A stretch of 20,593 nt of DNA from a virus: positions 1 through 20,593 of IMG/VR virus record IMGVR_UViG_3300025128_000440. The stretch is one strand, 5' to 3'. Shown here piece after piece: positions 14,981-20,304 of this stretch; the first letter of the stretch is position 1, and every line of letters begins with the position of its first letter. The notes under the pieces were generated by a model. It did not search any database, was not told where the DNA came from, and saw only the letters and a program-made list of their open reading frames with translations. The position numbers were made by a program, and so were the translations under genes.

Positions 14981-16914
14981 TATTACCTTCTACGGAATGG
15001 GTTGCTCATACCGAGCATCCTGATTTACGATCATTTGATGAAATTGCAATCGATTTAGAAACTCGAGATCCTTCTTTAAAATCAAAGGGTTCCGGCGTTT
15101 TAAGAAATGAAGGAGAAGTAGTAGGAATTGCTGTAGCTGTTTCAACTGGGTCGTGGTATTTTCCCATAGCTCATAAAGAAGGACCCAACTCTAATAGGAA
15201 AAAAACTTTAGAATGGTTTAAAGACATCTTAGAATGTCCAGCCACAAAAATATTTCACAACGCCATGTATGACGTGTGTTGGATAAAAAAGTTAGGTTTA
15301 AAAATCAATGGTTTAATAGTGGATACCATGATCGCTGCTTCCTTATTAGATGAAAATAGATTTTCATATACCCTTAATACTTTATCCTGGCATCATTTGA
15401 ATAAGGGAAAAAGTGAAAAGGCTTTAATAGCAGCAGCAAAAGAAAGAGGACTCGATGCAAAAAAAGATATGTGGCAACTTCCAGCGATGGAAGTAGGAGC
15501 TTATGCAGAAAAAGATGCTGAACTAACTTTACAGTTATGGCAAAAATTAAAAAAACAAATTATAGAAGAGGACTTACAGAATATTTTTAATCTGGAAACT
15601 GATCTTTTTCCTTGTCTGGTTGACATGAAATTTCTCGGAGTGAGAGTGGACGTTCAAAGAGCTCATGAATTGAAGCGACAACTAACATTACAAGAAGAAA
15701 TGTTACTCCACAAAGTAAAAACAGAAACAGGAATAGATGTTCAATTATGGGCAGCAGCATCGATTGCCAAAGTTTTTGACAAACTCCACCTACCTTATGA
15801 CCGTACTGAAAAGACAAACTCTCCTTCATTTACTAAAAATTTTCTTTCGACTTGTGAACATCCGTTAGTCAAGATGATAGCAGAGGCTAGAAAAATAAAC
15901 AAGGTTAATACTACCTTTATTGATACCATTTTAGAACATGAATATGGAGGAAGAATACATGCAGATATAAATCAGATTCGCTCGGACGAAGGGGGAACTG
16001 TAACTGGAAGATTCAGTTATTCTAATCCGAATCTACAGCAAATTCCTGCCCGTGATCCAGACACCGGACCTCTAATCCGATCTCTCTTTCTTCCAGAATC
16101 AGGTTGCCAGTGGGGTTGTTTTGATTACTCGCAACAAGAACCAAGATTGGTAGCACACTACGCATTAAAATTTAAATTAGCTTCTGTTAATCCTATTGCC
16201 GATTCTTATGATAGTGATCCCAGCACAGACTTTCATAAGATTGTAGCTGATATGGCAGAGATACCTAGAAACCAAGCTAAGGTTATTAATCTAGGATTGT
16301 TTTATGGAATGGGGAAGGCCAAACTTCAAGCAGAACTTGGTGTAAGTAAAGATAAAGCGAATGAATTATTTAATCAGTATCATACTAAAGTTCCTTTTGT
16401 AAAACAATTAATGAATCAAATCATGAATATTTCTCAGGACAAAGGAATAATAAAAACTTTATTAGAAAGAAGATGTAGATTTCCTAAGTATGAACCTATC
16501 CTAAGAGGAAACGATTGGGGTAAGTATGTTCCAGCCGAAGACCATGAGAGAATGTTGGAACTGCAAGAGATGGGCGAATTTTTAAAAGACGAAGAGGGAA
16601 AAATTTTAAAAGACAAAGATAACAAACCCCGAAAAAATTATTGGCATAAAAATAGTTTCCGAAGAGCATTTACATACAAAGCTCTTAATAAATTAATTCA
16701 AGGTTCAGCTGCAGACATGACTAAGAAAGCTATGTTGGATTTATATAAAGCTGGTATAACTCCTCACATACAAGTTCATGATGAATTGGATATCTCAGTT
16801 AAAGATGATAACCAGGCCAAAGAAATAATTAAAATTATGACTAAAGCAGTTGATCTTGAAGTTCCCAATAAAGTAGACTATGAATCGGGTCCCAATTGGG
16901 GGTCAATAAAATGA
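14977..16914 (+). CDS. polA: Family A DNA polymerase with 3'-5' exonuclease domain
   Basis: The protein has 645 residues and lacks the 5' nuclease domain, as in phage T7-type enzymes. The proofreading domain has Exo I IDLET (D26, E28), Exo II HNAMYD (N95, D99) and Exo III YAEKD (Y176, D180). The polymerase domain has RFSYSNPNLQQIPARD (345-360), motif A CFDYSQQEPR (D383), motif B RNQAKVINLGLFYG (431-444), and motif C VHDE (600-603). Motif B has Leu (residue 439) where E. coli Pol I has Phe762. About 60 residues around 505-565, rich in Lys and Glu, separate RRCRFP from the NKLIQGSAAD helix and look like an insertion. The start is the ATGA overlap with the zinc-ribbon gene. It replicates the phage genome; the family call is very firm. 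Confidence 0.96.
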   Translation: MILPSTEWVAHTEHPDLRSFDEIAIDLETRDPSLKSKGSGVLRNEGEVVGIAVAVSTGSWYFPIAHKEGPNSNRKKTLEWFKDILECPATKIFHNAMYDVCWIKKLGLKINGLIVDTMIAASLLDENRFSYTLNTLSWHHLNKGKSEKALIAAAKERGLDAKKDMWQLPAMEVGAYAEKDAELTLQLWQKLKKQIIEEDLQNIFNLETDLFPCLVDMKFLGVRVDVQRAHELKRQLTLQEEMLLHKVKTETGIDVQLWAAASIAKVFDKLHLPYDRTEKTNSPSFTKNFLSTCEHPLVKMIAEARKINKVNTTFIDTILEHEYGGRIHADINQIRSDEGGTVTGRFSYSNPNLQQIPARDPDTGPLIRSLFLPESGCQWGCFDYSQQEPRLVAHYALKFKLASVNPIADSYDSDPSTDFHKIVADMAEIPRNQAKVINLGLFYGMGKAKLQAELGVSKDKANELFNQYHTKVPFVKQLMNQIMNISQDKGIIKTLLERRCRFPKYEPILRGNDWGKYVPAEDHERMLELQEMGEFLKDEEGKILKDKDNKPRKNYWHKNSFRRAFTYKALNKLIQGSAADMTKKAMLDLYKAGITPHIQVHDELDISVKDDNQAKEIIKIMTKAVDLEVPNKVDYESGPNWGSIK

Positions 16915-17486
16915 CCTATAGTTTTAAAAACCATAATAGGGGAGACGTCACAAATTTAATTATGGCTATCAATACCATAGGAAAAGATTTAGTGGGTTTA
17001 GAGTTGGGAGTTTTGCAGGGGGAAAGTTTCATGACTATTCTTCACAACTGCAGTATAAAAAAATTATATGGTGTAGATCATTGGAAAGGATATTCCGATT
17101 ATCTTAGCGCAGCACCCACTGGAAAGCCTGTGTACACTGTATCTCCTGAACAGTCGGAATATAATAAACTAACTGCTCTTCATAGAATTAAATATTCGGG
17201 GATGAAAGATAAGGTTACCATAATTGAAGCAGATTCCCTAGAAGCTGTAAAACAAATACCAGATAAAAGTTTAGATTTTATATTTTTTGATGCCATGATG
17301 AACGAAGACCAAACTTATACAGAAGCTTTAGCTTATTATCCTAAAATAAAATCGGGAGGATATTTTATGGGGGATGATGCTTTTTGTCATCAACAAGTCA
17401 TTATGCCTTTGACCCGAGTATTAAAATACTATAAAAACATCAATCCTATTATTATCTATGGGCGTTGTTTTATGTTTAAAATATAG
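16911..17486 (+). CDS. Class I SAM-dependent methyltransferase (Methyltransf_24-like)
   Basis: The protein has 191 residues from ATG 16911. That ATG overlaps the polymerase stop (ATGA), as at neighbouring gene joints, so I prefer it over the upstream TTG at 16896. Motif I is GLELGVLQGESF (E-x-G-x-x-x-G, binding SAM), followed by the acidic loop YGVDHWKGY and IIEADSLEAVKQIPDKSLDF. The motif IV-like strand is FIFFDAMM, and a late KSGGYFMGDDAF follows. This set matches Methyltransf_24-type enzymes, which usually methylate sugars or small molecules. I see no DPPY or PC motif of a DNA methyltransferase. A surface or sugar target would fit the glycosyltransferase at the left edge and the carbamoyltransferase at the right edge, but the target is unknown. 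Confidence 0.8.
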   Translation: MTYSFKNHNRGDVTNLIMAINTIGKDLVGLELGVLQGESFMTILHNCSIKKLYGVDHWKGYSDYLSAAPTGKPVYTVSPEQSEYNKLTALHRIKYSGMKDKVTIIEADSLEAVKQIPDKSLDFIFFDAMMNEDQTYTEALAYYPKIKSGGYFMGDDAFCHQQVIMPLTRVLKYYKNINPIIIYGRCFMFKI

Positions 17487-17493
17487 ATATAAT
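17465..17493 (+). promoter_or_regulatory. Possible promoter for the small accessory genes
   Basis: A perfect TATAAT (17488-17493) is preceded after 17 bases by a weak TTGTTT (17465-17470, only TTG conserved). The site lies at the end of the methyltransferase gene and 20 bases before a strongly initiated small gene at 17514. The -10 box and spacing are good, the -35 poor; it may alternatively be a chance AT-rich match. Confidence 0.4.
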
Positions 17494-17503
17494 AAAACAA
17501 AAC

Positions 17504-17508
17504 GGAGG
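17504..17508 (+). promoter_or_regulatory. Strong Shine-Dalgarno site of the 33-aa membrane protein gene
   Basis: GGAGG lies five bases before ATG 17514. It decides in favour of this short gene being real and well translated. Confidence 0.7.
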
Positions 17509-17513
17509 AAACT

Positions 17514-17615
17514 ATGGAAAACATAAAAGTGAAACTTCAACAATGGTCTCTATTATATAGAGAATATATTGTTGGTTTTATCGTTGGTCTAATTGTAGGC
17601 GCCATTATATTCTAA
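17514..17615 (+). CDS. 33-aa single-pass membrane miniprotein
   Basis: The gene encodes a polar, basic head (MENIKVKLQQWSLLYREY) followed by one transmembrane helix (about 19-33) with evenly spaced glycines (YIVGFIVGLIVGAIIF, G at 21, 25 and 29). The G-x-x-x-G-x-x-x-G spacing is a helix-packing zipper, so the protein may oligomerise. It has a strong Shine-Dalgarno sequence (GGAGG) and a candidate promoter 20 bases upstream. Its TAA overlaps an ATG at 17615. The charge on the N-terminal side predicts that end to be cytoplasmic. Possible roles include a holin-like or superinfection membrane peptide, both guesses. Its small size makes chance possible, but the Shine-Dalgarno sequence and a clean TM make it likely real. 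Confidence 0.65.
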   Translation: MENIKVKLQQWSLLYREYIVGFIVGLIVGAIIF

Positions 17616-17624
17616 TGAATTATC

Positions 17625-18275
17625 ATGGCTTACCTGAATGCGAACATCCCTGTGACTTATGCACAGATCAGGAGAGAATATCTCTATGATCTTAAGAAGC
17701 ATCACGGGGAAGTTGAAGACTGCATTATCTTTGGGTTGGCAAGTATTACAGGACGTCCGATCCTCTTTCATGCTATTATGGAAAACGGTGCTGTGTTCTA
17801 TCGTTTACCTATTTCAGCCTTCATACAAAGGGGATTTGACGTCAAAGAAGTTCCTAGGATGCGACTGGACGAGTTGGAGCTTTGGAATTGTTTTAGTTAC
17901 TATCCTGCTGTTACTTCTTATGACATCTTAGATGCCCAATCAGGGAAATTTTTTGGAAAAGATAAAAAACTCCACCCAGGAGCGTATCTTTTTACTGTTG
18001 ACTGGGCCCACCCAGAGAGTAATATAATAGATACAGATCATTCTGAGATTCCACACGAACATAAGTGTGCACATATATTAGCCTTAGATAATGGTAATTA
18101 TGCAGCTCAACCTAATAATAGAATTCTTTGGGACATACCATCGTTCACAGTAAAAAACGAAGTTCCCGATTGGAAGGTTCAGACTTCAGAATGGAATGTA
18201 GAAGATACGCGTAAATGGAGAACTGAAGATACAGATAATTTCTTTTACGAAATTGAGGAGAAGAAAAATGATTAA
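17625..18275 (+). CDS. Conserved marine phage protein of unknown function (216 aa)
   Basis: I recall this family from uncultured marine phages without any assigned activity. The N-terminus MAYLNANIPVTYAQIRREYL opens a compact domain. It continues with LYDLKKHHGEVEDCIIFGLA, FHAIMENGAVFYRLPISAF and ELELWNCFSYYPAVTSYDIL, then a His/Asp-rich VDWAHPESNIIDTDHSEI and PHEHKCAHILALDNGNYAAQ. Histidines and acids in the middle third could bind a metal, but no known motif forms. The C-terminus is charged (TEDTDNFFYEIEEKKND). No Shine-Dalgarno sequence precedes ATG 17625, which lies nine bases after the previous stop, so re-initiation is likely. The stop overlaps the Cys-rich gene start at 18268. The function is unknown, but the ORF is long and clearly real. 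Confidence 0.75.
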   Translation: MAYLNANIPVTYAQIRREYLYDLKKHHGEVEDCIIFGLASITGRPILFHAIMENGAVFYRLPISAFIQRGFDVKEVPRMRLDELELWNCFSYYPAVTSYDILDAQSGKFFGKDKKLHPGAYLFTVDWAHPESNIIDTDHSEIPHEHKCAHILALDNGNYAAQPNNRILWDIPSFTVKNEVPDWKVQTSEWNVEDTRKWRTEDTDNFFYEIEEKKND

Positions 18276-18435
18276 ATGTAAACAATGTGGACATGATTGC
18301 CATTGTGATCCAGACTCTTGTAAGGATGGATGCATATGTGTAGATTGTAATTGTAAAAAAAATAAACAGGAGCAACCAGTGAAAAAAACTATTTGGAAAA
18401 AATTTGTAGATTGGTTATTTGCGTGGCAAAAATGA
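18268..18435 (+). CDS. Nine-cysteine metal-binding-like miniprotein (55 aa)
   Basis: Starting at ATG 18268 with GAGGAG eight bases upstream, the protein has nine cysteines in its first 29 residues (4, 7, 11, 13, 18, 22, 24, 27, 29) and two histidines. They lie in a dense C-x-C, C-x2-C, C-x3-C pattern around DPDSCKDGCICVDCNCKK. This resembles metallothionein-like or multinuclear zinc-binding peptides more than a single zinc knuckle. The C-terminal 17 residues (KKTIWKKFVDWLFAWQK) form an aromatic, basic amphipathic helix suited to lie on a membrane. It overlaps the previous stop and, by ATGA, the next start. The role is unknown; metal storage, redox sensing or a membrane-bound adaptor are options. 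Confidence 0.65.
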   Translation: MIKCKQCGHDCHCDPDSCKDGCICVDCNCKKNKQEQPVKKTIWKKFVDWLFAWQK

Positions 18436-18617
18436 TAAATGACAAAATTATCGCCACACTCCTTACTATTCTCCTTGCTCTTGGAGGATGGACGCTTTCA
18501 CGCACCTTCTCCCTCTCCCAAGATATGGTCCTTATCAAGGAAAAAGTATCACAATTGGAGGAAAAAATTGATAGCAAGTTTAAAAAGAAAAAGAAGAAAA
18601 AAAAGAAAGCCAACTGA
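18432..18617 (+). CDS. Small TM plus coiled-coil protein with polylysine tail (61 aa, first copy)
   Basis: From the ATGA overlap at 18432, the protein has one membrane helix (about 6-20, IIATLLTILLALGGW), then SRTFSLSQDMV, a short heptad-like helix (LIKEKVSQLEEKID) and a tail with nine lysines in a row. It is a paralogue of the protein at 18798-19055: ILLALxGWxLSRTFxLS is shared at 14 of 17 positions. The next gene, a lipoprotein, begins inside its 3' end in the +1 frame, an arrangement reminiscent of Rz/Rz1 spanins. The soluble part is short for an inner spanin, and the basic tail predicts a cytoplasmic C-terminus, which speaks against it. The start is not ambiguous; the role is open. Confidence 0.7.
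   Translation: MINDKIIATLLTILLALGGWTLSRTFSLSQDMVLIKEKVSQLEEKIDSKFKKKKKKKKKAN
18557..18561 (+). promoter_or_regulatory. Shine-Dalgarno site deciding a TTG start
   Basis: GGAGG is followed after six A residues by TTG 18568. It lies inside the upstream coding region and marks the likely start of the overlapping lipoprotein gene, better than other in-frame options. Confidence 0.55.
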
Positions 18618-18801
18618 AAAAGCAATACAGGCTTTGATAATTGGCCTAGTGTTGGCTCTGGTACTTTTAGCTGGATGTAATTACAAAATGGTTCCATCCG
18701 AAACAAAAATAGAGTATGGTACCACAGAAACAGACTCTAAGAATAATAAGCTGCAGCAAAAGCAGTCTATTACTCAGACCTGGAAATGGAAACAACAATG
18801 A
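18568..18801 (+). CDS. Small lipoprotein overlapping the preceding membrane gene
   Basis: From TTG 18568 the protein has 77 residues: a highly basic n-region (about residues 5-19, KRKRRKKRK), a hydrophobic helix (LIIGLVLALVLLAG, 23-36), and a lipobox LAGC with the cysteine at 37. The mature part is about 40 residues, polar (KMVPSETKIEYGTTETDSKN then QSITQTWKWKQQ). The lipobox is a good match to signal peptidase II sites. The basic n-region is unusually long; an internal TTG at 18634 would shorten it but has a poorer ribosome site. The stop overlaps the next ATG (18798, ATGA). Small outer-membrane lipoproteins encoded across a TM-protein gene resemble Rz1 outer spanins; this is context only. 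Confidence 0.65.
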   Translation: MIASLKRKRRKKRKPTEKAIQALIIGLVLALVLLAGCNYKMVPSETKIEYGTTETDSKNNKLQQKQSITQTWKWKQQ

Positions 18802-19055
18802 TTGAAAAATTAATGACAATGCTAGTGGGAATTTTGTTGGCGTTAGCCGGATGGAGTCTTTCTAGAACTTTTGAACTTTCTACTATCCAGGCAGTGCATG
18901 AAGATAAAGTACAGAGAATTCAAGCACAAGTTTTAAAACTAGAAGATCAGATGGATAAAATGATGGACTCTGATGAAGAGATCATGGACCAACATAAAAA
19001 ATTATTTGAAGCTCTAGAATCAAATCAACCTTCAACAGGATATAGTTATAACTAA
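18798..19055 (+). CDS. Small TM plus coiled-coil protein (85 aa, second copy)
   Basis: I start this at ATG 18798, which overlaps the lipoprotein stop (ATGA), rather than at 18786 four codons upstream. A membrane helix (about 5-19, LMTMLVGILLALAGW) is followed by SRTFELS, then a coiled-coil segment (AVHEDKVQRIQAQVLKLEDQ to about residue 72). The tail SNQPSTGYSYN follows. It is paralogous to the protein at 18432-18617 across the membrane segment but has a longer, acidic, non-polylysine soluble part, which would allow a periplasmic C-terminus. Its stop overlaps the start of a second lipoprotein gene (TAATG at 19053-19057), repeating the TM-protein-then-lipoprotein order. The inner spanin role is a hypothesis. 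Confidence 0.7.
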   Translation: MIEKLMTMLVGILLALAGWSLSRTFELSTIQAVHEDKVQRIQAQVLKLEDQMDKMMDSDEEIMDQHKKLFEALESNQPSTGYSYN

Positions 19056-19216
19056 TGAAAAAATTATTATTAATCTTATCCTTACTTGCATTCACTTCCT
19101 GCGTTGCAGTGGGACCAAAATGTACTTACACACAAGAAGGAACAAAAATTGAGTCTTGGGTTTGGGTTTTTCATGGTGGAAAACCGGCTGATGTAGACAA
19201 AATGAATTGTAACTAA
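19055..19216 (+). CDS. Small lipoprotein (53 aa)
   Basis: The gene has a classical short signal: a basic MKK, a hydrophobic stretch LLLILSLLAF, and a lipobox-like FTSC with the cysteine at residue 16. The -3 Phe and -1 Ser are less usual than Leu and Gly/Ala. The mature part of 38 residues contains two further cysteines (23 and 52), which could pair, and GTKIESWVWVFHGGKPADVD. The ATG overlaps the stop of the TM protein before it (TAATG), so this is the second TM-protein/lipoprotein pair in a row. Only weak likeness to the first lipoprotein is visible (TKIE). A partner role with the membrane protein is inferred from coupling. Confidence 0.65.
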   Translation: MKKLLLILSLLAFTSCVAVGPKCTYTQEGTKIESWVWVFHGGKPADVDKMNCN

Positions 19217-19218
19217 TT

Positions 19219-19533
19219 ATGGAACTAGCAAAAGCAAGAAGCACTGAAGAAATTATTAAAGACATTAAAGCTACTTTAGAATCTAAAGTAAAAGATAATG
19301 TGGCAGTTCATGGAGGAGAGATTAATTTTCTTTCTTATGAAAAAGGTATTGTAAGACTACAAATGGCTGGAGCGTGTTCAGGCTGTGCCATGAGTAAAAA
19401 AACTCTTCAAGAAGGTGTAGAAAGATTACTTACTCACTATGTTCCTGAAGTAATAGGTTTATTAAGTGAAGATGATCATGAAGCCAAACACAAAGGTTAC
19501 ACACCTTATTTTCCAAAGGAATTAAATGTCTAA
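19219..19533 (+). CDS. NifU-type Fe-S cluster scaffold domain protein
   Basis: The protein has 104 residues: essentially one NifU C-terminal-like domain, with LESKVKDNVAVHGGEINFLS, then IVRLQMAGACSGCAMSKKTL, EGVERLLTHYVPEVIGLL and a polar tail. The diagnostic CxxC (C53, C56 in GACSGC), which binds a bridging Fe-S cluster, is intact, so it is probably active. Stand-alone domains of this kind receive a cluster and pass it to client proteins. In a phage it would support host Fe-S assembly or mature an Fe-S protein during infection, an auxiliary metabolic role. It starts two bases after the preceding TAA with no strong ribosome site and overlaps the next gene. Family firm, client unknown. Confidence 0.92.
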   Translation: MELAKARSTEEIIKDIKATLESKVKDNVAVHGGEINFLSYEKGIVRLQMAGACSGCAMSKKTLQEGVERLLTHYVPEVIGLLSEDDHEAKHKGYTPYFPKELNV

Positions 19534-19741
19534 TAAACCCTTATCAATTTCAGACGAAGCAAAAGTTCAAATGCCGATGAAAACGGTAGCCTCACTGATC
19601 GCGATGGTCGCGATTGGAACCTGGGCATATTTCGGAATCATTGAGTCGCAAAATCGGATGGAGACAACTCTAAAATTAATGGAAACCGATGTGGTCGAAA
19701 ATACGGAATTCCGTATCAAGTGGCCGAGGGGGCAACTGTAG
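19526..19741 (+). CDS. Membrane-anchored phage protein, N-terminal part, possibly split by frameshift
   Basis: The 71-residue product has a polar N-terminus (SNKPLSISDEAKVQMPMK), a TM helix (about 20-37, TVASLIAMVAIGTWAYFGII) and a helical stalk that runs to TEFRIKWPRGQL before TAG at 19739-19741. I recall related marine phage proteins in which WPRG is followed within two residues by GSLPAD and a coiled coil. Here GSLPADSEQF sits in the -1 frame just downstream. Leaving out the two bases TA at 19739-19740 would join the frames as WPRGQLGSLPADSEQF. This is therefore probably the first part of a longer gene, broken by a 2-base insertion, read through by recoding, or affected by a sequencing error. 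Confidence 0.6.
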   Translation: MSNKPLSISDEAKVQMPMKTVASLIAMVAIGTWAYFGIIESQNRMETTLKLMETDVVENTEFRIKWPRGQL

Positions 19742-19956
19742 GCAGTCTTCCGGCTGACTCAGAACAATTTATGATGATCGAGGATCTTTACAAGACCACC
19801 GACAAATTAATTAAACATATTGAGTCTATGGCTTTGAATAAAGTCAACATAGAATTTTTAACAAAACAAATGGAAAAAGTTTTAGAAGATATTGAAGAAT
19901 TAAAAGATGCTAGTAGAGATATGCATTATAAAAATGGAAACAAGGAGATATTTTGA
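19720..19956 (+). CDS. C-terminal coiled-coil part of the membrane protein (-1 frame)
   Basis: The frame contains VGSLPADSEQFMMIEDLYKT then a long charged helix (LTKQMEKVLEDIEELKDASR) and a polar tail. A possible GTG start at 19720 would give 78 residues, but no Shine-Dalgarno sequence precedes it. The resemblance of the junction to homologues I recall suggests it is the second half of the gene at 19526. Its stop overlaps the next start (TTGA at 19953). If really separate, it would be a soluble coiled-coil protein without membrane anchor. Confidence 0.5.
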   Translation: MAEGATVGSLPADSEQFMMIEDLYKTTDKLIKHIESMALNKVNIEFLTKQMEKVLEDIEELKDASRDMHYKNGNKEIF

Positions 19957-20162
19957 CCGAGGTTGTTTTTGCCCTACTGATGTTTATAAACGGAGAAATT
20001 AAGGAACACCGTATCCAACCCTCGATGGGAATGTGCCTTCGTGGGAAACGTGAAGCAGAGAGAACCTACAGTGAAACTGTATCTTATAAATGCATTAAGA
20101 CTAAGGCTGAAACTGAGATATATATGGGCGAAAAAAGTATTAAAAAAATAATCCTTGAATAA
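19953..20162 (+). CDS. Small secreted or membrane-associated phage protein (69 aa)
   Basis: The start is TTG 19953, five bases after AGGAG (19943-19947), and it overlaps the previous stop. The protein opens with a short hydrophobic stretch MTEVVFALLMFINGEIKEHR, which may be a signal or a strand. Two cysteines follow (28 and 47) in MGMCLRGKREAERTYSET and VSYKCIKTKAETEIYMGE, then a Lys/Ile-rich end. The pattern of hydrophobic start, NGEIKEHRI and two Cys is one I recall from small proteins of marine phages. Cys pairing would imply export. No function is assigned. The TTG start with a strong ribosome site, and the tight spacing, support translation. Confidence 0.65.
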   Translation: MTEVVFALLMFINGEIKEHRIQPSMGMCLRGKREAERTYSETVSYKCIKTKAETEIYMGEKSIKKIILE

Positions 20163-20304
20163 AAAGAAGAGAAAGAATAAAAAGACAAATCCAATAGCCA
20201 GATGGTTAAGATTAAGACGGTATAGGATGCTTGTAATGAAAAACAAGAAAAAGTATAATAGAAAGAAAATAAAAAATGATTTTAGTAGGGATAGGGAAAG
20301 CTAA
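20155..20304 (+). CDS. Very basic small protein (49 aa, DUF7230-like)
   Basis: From TTG 20155 (inside the last codons of the previous gene) runs a 49-residue frame that is almost half Lys and Arg, with KKTNPIARWLRLRRYRM, then KNKKKYNRKKIKNDF. NPIA followed by a basic helix and a KKxYxRKK end resembles small basic phage proteins I recall as DUF7230-like. Such peptides may bind nucleic acids. No good ribosome site precedes the TTG, an internal ATG lies at 20227, and the frame overlaps the following gene start by 29 bases, so the exact start and even its expression are uncertain. Confidence 0.45.
   Translation: MNKKKRKNKKTNPIARWLRLRRYRMLVMKNKKKYNRKKIKNDFSRDRES

Noticed and set aside
16896-16910. 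TTG 16896 as the start of the methyltransferase
   Set aside because: The ATG at 16911 overlaps the polymerase stop as ATGA, the same arrangement as the neighbouring genes, so the upstream five codons were dropped.
18439-18567. ATG 18439 as the start of the first lipoprotein
   Set aside because: It would give an implausibly long, Ser/Pro-rich n-region before the signal helix; the GGAGG-TTG at 18557-18570 is a much better start.
18389-18706. Reverse-strand frame with a long phenylalanine run
   Set aside because: It is the complement of the A/G tract at 18582-18610 and has no initiation signal; it mirrors the two forward membrane genes.
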